DNA of 45,249 nt from Coriobacteriaceae bacterium (GCA_902364645.1 CABJEP010000002.1:70008-115256), one strand, 5' to 3'; shown: positions 32,583-40,368, counted from the stretch's first letter. A program made the numbers and translations. Notes: a model not told the origin generated them from the letters alone.

Positions 32583-32596
32583 TCGAAACGGTTTCA
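32583..32596. promoter_or_regulatory. cre-like palindrome (LacI/CcpA type)
   Basis: TCGAAACGGTTTCA contains the perfect dyad GAAAC-G-GTTTC and agrees with the cre pattern TGNAANCGNWWNCA at every fixed position except the second. It lies about 120 bp upstream of the putative PTS promoter. A LacI-family regulator is the expected ligand. Confidence 0.45.
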
Positions 32597-32622
32597 AAAT
32601 CGCAGGTAGAAGTGTTAATGAG

Positions 32623-32654
32623 CGGTAAACGGTCGATTTTCCGCCGTGAACGGT
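32623..32654. promoter_or_regulatory. Proximal ACCGTTCAC-type direct-repeat pair
   Basis: CGGTAAACGGT (32623-32633) and CCGTGAACGGT (32644-32654) are direct repeats with a 21-bp period, the same spacing as the distal pair. They end about 50 bp before the extended -10 at 32703, a normal place for an activator. Confidence 0.6.
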
Positions 32655-32702
32655 GCAAAAACGTTTTACTGTATGAATCAACGAAAGCAACCTCTTCTGT
32701 GG

Positions 32703-32741
32703 TGATATAGTGACAACAACACGTCACGTGGTTACTACCAG
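32703..32741 (+). promoter_or_regulatory. PTS operon promoter with GntR/DasR-like operator
   Basis: An extended -10, TG-A-TATAGT, lies at 32703-32711 with no good -35, which suits an activated promoter. The operator TGGTTACTACCA (32729-32740) lies just downstream, near the transcription start, where a bound repressor would block. The same core occurs at 37021 in front of agaS. It resembles the DasR/NagR site ACTGGTCTAGACCA. Confidence 0.65.
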
Positions 32742-32857
32742 TTGAGAAACCACTGGTCTTCAAAGAACGCTTTCCAAGAAGCTTTAAGGGCACCCGCCCG
32801 CTGGCTTCCGAAAACTATCGGACTCAGATCGTACACACCTTCGGAAGGGAAATTTGA

Positions 32858-33301
32858 ATGGTTGGCTTTATTCTTACCGGTCATGGACAGTTCGCACCCG
32901 GCATCGCAAGCGCTATCGCTATGGTCGCTGGTGATCAGCCCGCTTTTACCGTCGTTCCTTTTGAGGGCGACCAGGCTGCTTCCTACGGTGAGGATCTCCG
33001 CGCCGCTATTACCGCCATGCGCGAGGAGTGCGATGGCGTGCTCGTCTTTACCGACCTGCTTGGTGGTACCCCGTTCAACCAGGCAATGATGATTGCCCAG
33101 GATGTCGACAACGTCGAGATTCTGACTGGAACTAACCTTCCCATGGTTATTGAGCTTCTGTTCCTCCGCGGCAACGCCACGCTCGCCGAGCTTGGCGAGC
33201 AGGCCGTGACCGTTGGCCAGACGGGCATCACCGCCCAGACGGTCGCTTCCGTCGCTGGTGCCGAGGAAGAGGATATCTTCGGCGACGAGGACGGCATCTA
33301 A
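32858..33301 (+). CDS. PTS mannose-family EIIA component
   Basis: 147 residues; cytoplasmic EIIA of the mannose/fructose/sorbose family. It begins VGFILTGHGQFAPG, and His9 is the residue phosphorylated by HPr. FEGD, TDLLGGTPFN and the LPMVIELLF segment are typical. An Ala/Glu/Asp-rich tail ends the protein. AGGGAA precedes the ATG. It is the first gene of a five-gene operon (EIIA, YajC, EIIB, EIIC, EIID), with its stop overlapping the yajC start by one base. The nearby AgaS, NagA and LacC genes point to N-acetylgalactosamine or galactosamine as substrate. Confidence 0.92.
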   Translation: MVGFILTGHGQFAPGIASAIAMVAGDQPAFTVVPFEGDQAASYGEDLRAAITAMREECDGVLVFTDLLGGTPFNQAMMIAQDVDNVEILTGTNLPMVIELLFLRGNATLAELGEQAVTVGQTGITAQTVASVAGAEEEDIFGDEDGI

Positions 33302-33582
33302 TGGCCGATTTCGGAGCCAACGTCCTGAGCTCTTCGGTCGCTCTTTTGGGCCTGCTTGTCATCATGGGCTTGATTTACACCATCTGGTCGCAAATCAACA
33401 TGAAGAAGAAGCAGAAGTACTTCAAGGAGCTGCACACCGAGCTCAAGCCGGGTCAGGAGGTTCTTTTCGCCGGCGGTATCTACGGAACCGTCAAAGGCAT
33501 CGAAGGCGAAAAGGTCCAGATCAAAGTCCGATCCGGAGCCGTCGTAGATGTTTCGCGTTACGCGATTCAGGAGATCAAGTAA
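33301..33582 (+). CDS. yajC: YajC-like protein inside the PTS operon
   Basis: 93 residues: one N-terminal membrane helix (SSSVALLGLLVIMGLIYTIW), then the YajC core QKYFKELHTELKPGQEV, FAGGIYGTVKGI and KVRSGAVVDVSRYAI. YajC normally associates with SecDF and YidC, yet here translation is coupled to EIIA (ATG overlaps its stop) and EIIB follows. A YajC paralogue in a mannose-family PTS operon is also known from the pneumococcal hyaluronan/unsaturated-glucuronyl locus. Assembly or gating of the IIC/IID membrane complex is a reasonable guess but unproven. Confidence 0.88.
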   Translation: MADFGANVLSSSVALLGLLVIMGLIYTIWSQINMKKKQKYFKELHTELKPGQEVLFAGGIYGTVKGIEGEKVQIKVRSGAVVDVSRYAIQEIK

Positions 33583-33618
33583 CTGTCGTCAGCAAATAAC
33601 GAAAGGAAGCTGATCAAC

Positions 33619-34101
33619 ATGGCAGAACCCAACATTCTTCTTACCCGCATCGATAACCGACTGGTCCATGGTCAGGTCGCTACCCAGTGGAACTCCACCC
33701 TGGGCTCCAACCTCATCCTCGTCGCCAACGACGACGTGTCGACCAACACCATGCGTCAGAACCTCATGAAGATGGCCGCTCCCACCGGCGTCGCTACGCG
33801 TTTCTTCTCCCTGCAGAAGACCATCGACGTCATCGGCAAGGCGAGCCCGCGCCAGAAGATCTTCATCGTGGCCGAAACACCGGAAGACGTGCTTACGCTC
33901 GTCAAGGGCGGTGTGCCTATAAAGAAGGTAAACATCGGCAACATGCACATGTCGGAAGGAAAGCGCCAAGTCGCCACCTCCGTCGCAGTTAACGACGAGG
34001 ATGTCGCTGCGTTTAAAGAGCTGCAGGAATTGGGGGTGGAGTTGGAGATCAGGCGCGTTCCGAGCACGCCTGTTGAGGACACGAGCAAGCTCTTCTCGTA
34101 A
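33619..34101 (+). CDS. PTS mannose-family EIIB component
   Basis: 160 residues. NILLTRIDNRLVHGQVATQW carries His17, the phospho-accepting residue that passes phosphate to the incoming sugar. FFSLQKTIDVI, TPEDVLTLVKGGVP, NIGNMHMSEGK and FKELQELGVELEIRRVP match EIIB proteins of the Aga/Sor/Man family. AAAGGAAG precedes the ATG. An inactive-looking paralogue lies at 44432. EIIC follows 90 nt later, after two hairpins. Confidence 0.93.
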   Translation: MAEPNILLTRIDNRLVHGQVATQWNSTLGSNLILVANDDVSTNTMRQNLMKMAAPTGVATRFFSLQKTIDVIGKASPRQKIFIVAETPEDVLTLVKGGVPIKKVNIGNMHMSEGKRQVATSVAVNDEDVAAFKELQELGVELEIRRVPSTPVEDTSKLFS

Positions 34102-34117
34102 TCCTCGTGATCCACGT

Positions 34118-34167
34118 TGTCAGGAGTGAAACCCTGACATTCTGTACGTGAAATCCAAAGTGCGTAC
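34118..34167 (+). other. Two hairpins in the EIIB-EIIC spacer
   Basis: TGTCAGG (34118-34124) pairs with CCTGACA (34133-34139), and GTACG (34144-34148) with CGTAC (34163-34167). There is no T-run, so they are more likely stability or processing elements of the operon mRNA than terminators. They may set the ratio of soluble to membrane PTS subunits. Confidence 0.5.
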
Positions 34168-34191
34168 ATACATTTTGAAAGGAGGAGCAAG

Positions 34192-34992
34192 ATGGAATAC
34201 ACGATCTTCCAGGTCGCTCTGGTCTTCATCGTCACGTTCGTCGCGGCAATCGACCAGTTTAACTTCCTCGAGTCTCTCTATCAGCCCATCGTCACCGGCG
34301 CCGTCATCGGTCTTATCCTTGGCGACCTCAACACCGGTCTTCTCGTGGGTGGTACTTATCAGCTCATGACGATCGGCAACATGCCGATCGGAGGTGCTCA
34401 GCCGCCTAACGCTGTTATCGGCGGCATCATGGCAGCCATTCTCGCTATCGCTACGGGCCTTGAGCCCAACGCGGCAGTCGGTCTTGCCATTCCGTTCGCT
34501 CTGCTTGGTCAGCTCGGCGTTACCCTGGTCTTCACGCTTATGTCGCCGCTCATGTCCTCCGCGGACAACATGGCTCACAACGCTGACACCAAGGGTATCG
34601 AGCGTCTGAACTACTTCGCCATGGCTCTGCTCGGCCTGATCTTCGCTGTCGTCGTCACCCTGTTCTTCATCGCTGGCGCTACCATCGGTCAGACCATCGC
34701 TTCCGCCATCCCGACTTGGCTGCAGACCGGTCTCTCCGCTGCAGGCGGCATGATGCGCTTCGTCGGCTTCGCCGTCCTGCTCAAGGTTATGATGAACCGC
34801 GATATGTGGGGCTTCTTCCTCATGGGCTTTGGCCTCGCGCTCATCACCGTTGCCAACGATTCTCTGGCAACCCCTGCCCTGCTCATCCTCGCTCTCATCG
34901 GCTTCGGCATCGCTTTCTGGGACTTCCAGCAGCAGACCGAGCTGAAGGGTGCAGCTGTTTCTGACGGAGGTGACTTCGAAGATGGCATCTAA
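34192..34992 (+). CDS. PTS mannose-family EIIC component
   Basis: 266-residue membrane channel subunit. The N-terminus FVAAIDQFNFLESLYQPIVTG is the family signature, with GLILGDLNTGLLVGGTYQLM following and IGGAQPPNAVIGGI in the third segment. About 8 hydrophobic stretches are seen. AAAGGAGGAG gives a very strong ribosome site. EIIC and EIID together form the translocation pathway. EIID starts inside the last codons of this gene. Confidence 0.94.
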   Translation: MEYTIFQVALVFIVTFVAAIDQFNFLESLYQPIVTGAVIGLILGDLNTGLLVGGTYQLMTIGNMPIGGAQPPNAVIGGIMAAILAIATGLEPNAAVGLAIPFALLGQLGVTLVFTLMSPLMSSADNMAHNADTKGIERLNYFAMALLGLIFAVVVTLFFIAGATIGQTIASAIPTWLQTGLSAAGGMMRFVGFAVLLKVMMNRDMWGFFLMGFGLALITVANDSLATPALLILALIGFGIAFWDFQQQTELKGAAVSDGGDFEDGI

Positions 34993-36064
34993 TGAGTATG
35001 TGATCCCGGAGCACTACGAGGATCTCACTCCTGCTCCGCAGCTCGACCAGAAGACCCTCAACAAGATGGCTTGGCGCTCCTGCTTCCTGCAGGCATCGTT
35101 CAACTACGAGCGCATGCAGGCCGCTGGCTGGCTCTACTCCATCATCCCCGGTCTGGAGAAGATCCACACCAACAAGAACGACCTCGCGGCTTCCATGAGC
35201 CACAACCTGGAGTTCTTCAACACCCACCCGTTCCTCGTCACCTTTGTTATGGGTATCGTGCTTTCGCTCGAGCAGAACAAGGTTGACATCCCCACGATCC
35301 GCGCCGTCCGCGTCGCCGCAATGGGCCCGCTCGGTGGTATCGGTGACGCCCTGTTCTGGCTGACGCTCGTGCCTATCACGGCCGGCATCACCTCCAACAT
35401 GGCCATCAACGGCAACGCCGCTGCGCCGATCATCTTCCTGGTGATCTTCAACGTCGTCCAGTTCGCTCTGCGCTTCTGGCTCATGAACTGGTCCTACAAG
35501 CTTGGCACCAGCGCTATTGACGCTCTGACTGCCAACATGCAGGCCTTCACGCGTGCCGCTTCCATCATGGGCGTCTTCGTCGTCGGTTGCCTGGTCGTCA
35601 CCATGGGTGGCACCCAGATCAACCTCCAGATCCCCAACGGCACCACCCGTGGCCTCTCCGCCAATACCGTGATCGTCTCCGAGAAGGAGGCCGAGAACTT
35701 CACCGGTATGGAGGGCATCGATACCGAGACCGCTGAGGCCGGTACCATCGCCATGACCGATGAGGACGGCAACGCCCTCACCGCTTCCGATGCCGACGGC
35801 AACGCTGTCGAGTGCGGCGTCACCGATCTGGGCAACGGCATGGAGTCCGTTACCTACGGTACCGTCACCGAGGATCCGGTCAACTTCTCCGTTGCCGACA
35901 CCCTCAACACCATCGTCCCGAAGCTCGTCCCGCTTATGCTTACGCTGCTGCTTTACTACATGTTCGCTAAGCACAGCTGGACCCCGACCAAGGGCATTCT
36001 GCTGCTCTTCGTCCTGGGCATCCTGGGCGCTGGCCCGCTTGGTCTCTGGCCGAGCATCTGGTAA
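34982..36064 (+). CDS. PTS mannose-family EIID component with a large extra loop
   Basis: 360 residues, against about 270-300 usually. The family core is clear: RSCFLQASFNYERMQAAGWLYS-like start, HLEFFNTHPFL-like motif (NLEFFNTHPFLVTF), GIVLSLEQ, and GPLGGIGDALFWLT. Between about residues 225 and 303 there is a hydrophilic Asp/Glu/Gly/Thr-rich insertion (EAENFTGMEGIDTETAEAG and following) before the last two membrane stretches (VPLMLTLLLYYMF, GILLLFVLGILGAGPLGLW). I start at the ATG at 34982 (GGAGG upstream), overlapping EIIC by 11 bases. Confidence 0.92.
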   Translation: MASNEYVIPEHYEDLTPAPQLDQKTLNKMAWRSCFLQASFNYERMQAAGWLYSIIPGLEKIHTNKNDLAASMSHNLEFFNTHPFLVTFVMGIVLSLEQNKVDIPTIRAVRVAAMGPLGGIGDALFWLTLVPITAGITSNMAINGNAAAPIIFLVIFNVVQFALRFWLMNWSYKLGTSAIDALTANMQAFTRAASIMGVFVVGCLVVTMGGTQINLQIPNGTTRGLSANTVIVSEKEAENFTGMEGIDTETAEAGTIAMTDEDGNALTASDADGNAVECGVTDLGNGMESVTYGTVTEDPVNFSVADTLNTIVPKLVPLMLTLLLYYMFAKHSWTPTKGILLLFVLGILGAGPLGLWPSIW

Positions 36065-36130
36065 GGCTCTAGCTTGAGGGGTGTGTCCCTACGCGGCTCA
36101 CACCCCGACCCCTTAAGCCATGTGTATGTT

Positions 36131-36170
36131 AAAAGCCGCGTGCTCGAAAGAGCGCGCGGCTTTTGTTTTC
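36131..36170 (+). terminator. Intrinsic terminator of the PTS operon
   Basis: AAAAGCCGCG (36131-36140) pairs with CGCGGCTTTT (36155-36164), with an inner GCTC/GAGC stem and GAAA loop, then GTTTTC. Confidence 0.9.
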
Positions 36171-36249
36171 TTGATGATTCGGGTGTTGCGGACTGATAAT
36201 GCTTAACACCCTAGGTAGTTAGCCGAATTCGAGCAAAAGGGAGGATAGG

Positions 36250-36981
36250 ATGGCGATCGGAGTGCGCAAACAGCCCCTATACGATCAGCTGGTCGATATT
36301 CTGACCGAAAAGATTGACCATGAATATCATGCCGGTGACATGATTCCTTCCGAGCGCGAATTATCGGAGCGCTATGGTCTCTCGCGCACCACAGTGCGCC
36401 TGGCCCTGCAGGAGTTGGAACGCTTGGGGCTGGTGGTTCGGCAGCACGGTCGCGGCACCTTTGTGACCGACCGTTCGGCAAAGGTAACCAATCTTACGCA
36501 GTCCTACAGCTTTACCGAGCAGATGCGTGCGATGGGTCGCGAACCAGAGACCACGATTCTCGATTTTTGCGAGATGGAGGCCGATAAGAATCTGGCCGAG
36601 CATATGGGGTGCCGCATCGGCGACCGTATCTTTAAGCTCAAGCGCCTTCGTTCCGCCGACAACATGCCCATGATGGTCGAGCGCAGCTATCTGCCGGTGC
36701 GTAAGTTCTTGTCGCTCAAGCGTCCGCTCTTGGAGCGTAAACCGCTCTACGATGTGATTGAGCAAGATTTCCAACAAAAGATACGCGTGGCCGAAGAGGA
36801 GTTCTATGCGAGCATAGCCCGTCCCACCGACGCTCACCTTTTGGGAATCGTCGAGGGCTCGCCAGTGCTCGATTTGGTCAGGACTACGTATAACGAGTCA
36901 AACGAGGTTGTGGAGTATACGCTCTCGGTTGCTCGTGCCGACCAGTTTAAGTACAAGGTTTATCACCAGCGCAACGATTAA
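36250..36981 (+). CDS. GntR-family regulator (DasR/NagR-like, HutC-UTRA)
   Basis: 243 residues: winged helix-turn-helix at about 10-75 (PSERELSERYGLSRTTVRLA, then ERLGLVVRQHGRGTFV) and a UTRA effector domain (about 95-240; MVERSYLPVRKFLSL and DLVRTTYNESNEVVEYTLSV). Regulators of this subgroup control amino-sugar genes and respond to sugar phosphates such as glucosamine-6-phosphate. Its place between the PTS operon and agaS, both preceded by TGGTTACTACCA, makes it the likely binder. GGTAGTTAG upstream of its own start (about 36213-36221) resembles half of the site and might allow autoregulation. GGGAGGATAGG precedes the ATG. Confidence 0.9.
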   Translation: MAIGVRKQPLYDQLVDILTEKIDHEYHAGDMIPSERELSERYGLSRTTVRLALQELERLGLVVRQHGRGTFVTDRSAKVTNLTQSYSFTEQMRAMGREPETTILDFCEMEADKNLAEHMGCRIGDRIFKLKRLRSADNMPMMVERSYLPVRKFLSLKRPLLERKPLYDVIEQDFQQKIRVAEEEFYASIARPTDAHLLGIVEGSPVLDLVRTTYNESNEVVEYTLSVARADQFKYKVYHQRND

Positions 36982-37020
36982 TGATGCACTTGTTTCGTTG
37001 TGTTGATTCTTTGCAGTCAA

Positions 37021-37056
37021 CTGGTTACTACCAGATAACCAACTGAAGTGTATAAT
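37021..37056 (+). promoter_or_regulatory. agaS promoter with GntR/DasR-like operator
   Basis: CTGGTTACTACCAG (37021-37034) is the second copy of the operator; TGGTTA and TAACCA also form a wider dyad (37022-37041). A perfect -10 TATAAT lies at 37051-37056, so the operator covers the -35 region. This is a repressor-type arrangement. Confidence 0.72.
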
Positions 37057-37095
37057 TGCACGTCAGAGGATTACTTCTAGAGAGAGGTATTAGAA

Positions 37096-38262
37096 ATGTT
37101 CGAGAAGAGTGTCGAGGAGCTCACTGAGCTCGGCGCCCAGATCACCACGGCCGAGATTGCCCAGCAGCCCGAGCTTTGGCGTGATACGCTCAACATCTAC
37201 CGCGAGAACAAAGAGGCCATCGAGGCCTTTCTGGCTGAGGCTCGCGCTATGGGCGAGGGCCGTCTGTCCGTTGTCTTCACCGGTGCCGGTACGTCCGACT
37301 ATGTTGGCGATACCTGCGCCCCGTACCTGCGTCACGCTGGCAACACTGATCTCTACGACTTTAAGCCCATCGCCACGACCGATATCGTGAGCGCCCCGCG
37401 CGACTTCCTGCGCGCCGAGGATCCCACGCTCGTGGTTTCCTTTGCCCGCTCTGGCAACAGCCCCGAGAGCCTTGCCGCCGTCGCCGTTGCCAAGGAGCTC
37501 GTCCACAACGTCAAGTTCCTCAACATCACCTGCGCTCCCGAGGGCAAGCTCGCTGTCGAGTCCGCTGATGACCCCAATGCGCTGACGCTGCTCATCCCGC
37601 GCGCCAACGACAAGGGCTTCGCCATGACCGGTTCCTACACCTGCATGACCCTGCTCTCTACCCTCATCTTTGACGAGGCTTCCGACGAGCAGAAGGCCGA
37701 GTGGGTCGAGACCATCGCCAAGATGGGCGAGGAGGTCATCGCTCGCGAGTCCGAGGTTGCCGATTACCTGGCTGGCGACTTCAACCGCGTGACCTACTTG
37801 GGTTCCGGCTCCTTCGGTGGCCTTGCCCAGGAGAGCCAGCTCAAGATCCTCGAGCTCGCTCACGGTCTGGTCGCTACTTCCTACGACACCTCTATGGGCT
37901 ATCGTCACGGACCCAAGTCCTTCGTCGACGACAAGACCCTCGTGTTCGTGTTCGTCAACAACGATGCCTACACCCGTCAGTACGATATCGACATCCTCAA
38001 CGAGATCGGTGGCGACGAGATCGCTCAGCACACCGTTGCCGTTCAGCAGGATGGCGCTACCGTCTACGAGGGCGAGTCCTTCACCTTTAAGGGCTATGAG
38101 GTACTCCCCGAGGGCTACCTTGCCCTGCCGTTCGTGATGTTTGCCCAGGCCATCAGCCTGCTCAACTCCGTGCGCGTGGGCAACACGCCCGATACGCCGA
38201 GCCCCACCGGCACGGTCAACCGCGTGGTTAAGGGCGTGACGATTCACCCCTTCACCGCTTAA
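37096..38262 (+). CDS. agaS: SIS-domain sugar-phosphate deaminase/isomerase, AgaS-like
   Basis: 388 residues with two SIS domains. The first shows VVFTGAGTSDYVGDTCAPYL and FARSGNSPESLAAVAVA; the second has YLGSGSFGGLAQESQLKILE and GYRHGPKSFVDDKTLV. It has no glutamine-amidotransferase domain, so it is not GlmS. Length and sequence fit AgaS, which converts galactosamine-6-phosphate to tagatose-6-phosphate plus ammonia; next-door nagA and downstream lacC support this over a GlcN-6-P or fructosamine role. AGAGAGG precedes the ATG, and the gene has its own operator-controlled promoter and terminator. Confidence 0.87.
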   Translation: MFEKSVEELTELGAQITTAEIAQQPELWRDTLNIYRENKEAIEAFLAEARAMGEGRLSVVFTGAGTSDYVGDTCAPYLRHAGNTDLYDFKPIATTDIVSAPRDFLRAEDPTLVVSFARSGNSPESLAAVAVAKELVHNVKFLNITCAPEGKLAVESADDPNALTLLIPRANDKGFAMTGSYTCMTLLSTLIFDEASDEQKAEWVETIAKMGEEVIARESEVADYLAGDFNRVTYLGSGSFGGLAQESQLKILELAHGLVATSYDTSMGYRHGPKSFVDDKTLVFVFVNNDAYTRQYDIDILNEIGGDEIAQHTVAVQQDGATVYEGESFTFKGYEVLPEGYLALPFVMFAQAISLLNSVRVGNTPDTPSPTGTVNRVVKGVTIHPFTA

Positions 38263-38281
38263 TCGCGTCCCCCCTGTAAGG

Positions 38282-38320
38282 GCGCCCGTCCGCTCATAAC
38301 GGCGGGCGGGCGCTTTTTGT
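38282..38320 (+). terminator. Intrinsic terminator after agaS
   Basis: GCGCCCGTCCG (38283-38293) pairs with CGGGCGGGCGC (with a small bulge), followed by TTTTTGTTTT. Confidence 0.85.
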
Positions 38321-38381
38321 TTTCACTTGGACCGGGTATAAGCATCACCACAGTCAACTGCTTTAGAAGCAAGGAGTGCAT

Positions 38382-39551
38382 ATGAGCACGTACGCAATTA
38401 AGGCTGACAAGTTCTTCTTGCCGGCAGGTCCGCAGCTGGGCGGCTATCTTATGGTCGAGGATGGCGTCTTTGGCGCCTGGCAGGCCGACGAGCCCTCTTG
38501 CGAGATCAAGGACTACACGGGATCGTGGATCGCACCGGGTATGGTCGATACCCACATCCATGGCTTCTACAACCACTCAACTACCGATAACGACCCCGAG
38601 GGTATCGATATCAGCTCGACTGAGCTCGCCCGTCGCGGTACCACCAGCTGGCTACCCACGACGTTCACCGATGGCGTCGAGCAGATCAAGGACGCCTGCG
38701 CCGCCATCGCTCAGGCGGACGAGGGTCGCGGCCCCGACTTCTGCGGTGCTCGCATTCAGGGCATCTACCTGGAGGGCCCCTTCTTTACCATGAAGCACGT
38801 GGGCGCGCAGAACCCCGCTTATCTTATCGATCCCTCCGAGGAGGTCTTTGATCAGTGGCAGGAGGCTGCGGGCGGTCGCATCGTTAAGAGCGCCATGGCG
38901 GCCGAGCGCGACGGTGCCGCTGCTTATGCGGCTGCTCTGAACGCCAAGGGTGTGGTGACCAGCATCGGTCACTCTGACGCCACCTACGATGAGTGCATCG
39001 CCGCCATCAACGCCGGTGCCAGCTGCTTTACGCATACCTATAACGGCCAGCGCGGGCTGCATCACCGTGAGCCCGGTGTCGTGGGTGCTGCTATGTCCAC
39101 GTCCGAGACCTACGCCGAGATCATCTGTGACGGCAAGCACGTAAACCCTGCCGCCATCAAGGCGCTGCTGCAGGCCAAGGGCTGGCAGCACACGGTACTC
39201 ATCACCGACTGCCTGGGCTGCGGCGGCATGCCCGAGGGCAGCTACACCAGCGGCGGCATGGACGTCATCATGAAGGACAACCTGTGCTGGCTCGCCGATG
39301 GCAAGAGCATTGCCGGTTCGGTGCTCACGCTTGCCCAGGGCGTCAAGAACATCGTCGACTGGGGCATCGCCAGCGCCGATATCGCCATTCGCATGGCAAC
39401 CGAGGTGCCGGCACGCTCCGCGCACATCGAGGATAAGTGCGGCAGCATCATGCCGGGTCGCGACGCCGACTTTGTCGTGTTCGACCATGAGCTCACCCTC
39501 GTCGAGACGTATGTTGGCGGCCAGAGCGTCGGCAACGCCTTTACCGAGTAA
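38382..39551 (+). CDS. nagA: N-acetylglucosamine/galactosamine-6-phosphate deacetylase
   Basis: 389-residue amidohydrolase that removes acetate from the PTS product. Metal and catalytic motifs: VDTHIHGFYNHS, YLEGPFF (metal Glu), IGHSDATYDE, CFTHTYNGQRG, and ITDCLGCGGMPEG with the catalytic Asp. GSVLTLAQGVKNIV and the C-terminal IMPGRDADFVVFDHELTL are typical. AAGGAG 5 nt before the ATG at 38382 fixes the start. In this locus it is probably AgaA (GalNAc-6-P), since AgaS and LacC follow the tagatose route; sequence alone cannot separate the two substrates. A C-terminal remnant of a second copy lies at 42279. Confidence 0.92.
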   Translation: MSTYAIKADKFFLPAGPQLGGYLMVEDGVFGAWQADEPSCEIKDYTGSWIAPGMVDTHIHGFYNHSTTDNDPEGIDISSTELARRGTTSWLPTTFTDGVEQIKDACAAIAQADEGRGPDFCGARIQGIYLEGPFFTMKHVGAQNPAYLIDPSEEVFDQWQEAAGGRIVKSAMAAERDGAAAYAAALNAKGVVTSIGHSDATYDECIAAINAGASCFTHTYNGQRGLHHREPGVVGAAMSTSETYAEIICDGKHVNPAAIKALLQAKGWQHTVLITDCLGCGGMPEGSYTSGGMDVIMKDNLCWLADGKSIAGSVLTLAQGVKNIVDWGIASADIAIRMATEVPARSAHIEDKCGSIMPGRDADFVVFDHELTLVETYVGGQSVGNAFTE

Positions 39552-39563
39552 CGAAAGAAAAAG

Positions 39564-39595
39564 ACGGCGGGCCCGAATCTGCTCGGACCCGCCGT
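39564..39595. terminator. Hairpin between nagA and the flavodoxin gene
   Basis: ACGGCGGG and CCCGCCGT with inner CCGA/TCGG form a strong stem between converging genes. The plus side lacks a T-run; preceding A-runs suit termination on the minus strand. Confidence 0.6.
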
Positions 39596-39626
39596 ATGGG
39601 TTAAACGCTCAAAAGCACCTTTACAG

Positions 39627-40211
39627 TTACAGCTTGTTAGCGATCTTCTTTGCCGTGCGCTTAACGCCGGCCACCAGGCCTCCTGCAGGATGCTCCTTTT
39701 CGTAGGCTAGACGCTTCTCGCGCTTGGCGTACTCTTCGACGATGATGTCTCCATACTCGTCTTCGATCTTGTCGAAGAAGTCGACGGCACCCTTAATTTC
39801 CTCAGCGGTCGGGTGCCCCTTTTGGACCCCGCCGGTGAGTTTGAACGGCCCCCACGTATCAAAGCCGGGGCAGCCGTAGACACCCATAAAGATGGCCTGC
39901 CTCATGCGGCAGATGCCATCGATATCCTTGCCGTACCACTTGTTTTTGCCACCGTAGGTCATAAGGCCAAACACCTTGTCCTGCGGCTGCAGCACGTTAG
40001 TGAGCACGCGTGCCATGTCCTTGTCGATCTCGGAGTAATAGATGCCCGTGGCGACACCAATCAGATGGTATTCGTGCAGGTTGGGATACTCGTTTTTGCC
40101 GAGCGTTTTCACGTCGAGGGTATCGATTTCGGGGTGCGCCTCGACGATGGCGTCCACGAGCTTTTTCGTATTGCCGTGGTGGCGTGAGGCATAAAGAATG
40201 ATGGTTCGCAT
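39627..40211 (-). CDS. Flavodoxin-family protein
   Basis: 194 residues. The start RTIILYASRHHGNTKKLVDAI matches the FMN-phosphate loop of flavodoxins (T/S-x-T-G-x-T replaced by SRHHGNTKK). The GVATGIYYSEID and FGLMTYGGKNKWYG segments follow, the latter near the flavin. The last 40 residues are Lys/Ala-rich and extended. It probably works as a soluble electron carrier or flavin reductase in an anaerobe. I choose the ATG at 40211 (AAGG upstream), where the fold begins. It lies on the opposite strand to the sugar genes and need not belong to the pathway. Confidence 0.82.
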   Translation of the reverse strand: MRTIILYASRHHGNTKKLVDAIVEAHPEIDTLDVKTLGKNEYPNLHEYHLIGVATGIYYSEIDKDMARVLTNVLQPQDKVFGLMTYGGKNKWYGKDIDGICRMRQAIFMGVYGCPGFDTWGPFKLTGGVQKGHPTAEEIKGAVDFFDKIEDEYGDIIVEEYAKREKRLAYEKEHPAGGLVAGVKRTAKKIANKL

Positions 40212-40368
40212 AAGAAGGCCTTTCAGCTGTAATTGCATCAATGTCTGTATGGTACCCCGTTACATGACCGGGATACCGGACGCATCGATGAGCGTGCGGG
40301 TTTGTTCTATGGTTAGGATTGAAACGGGCGCTTGCGTGAAATAAAGCAGTTGTTCGAAAGGATGGGTA

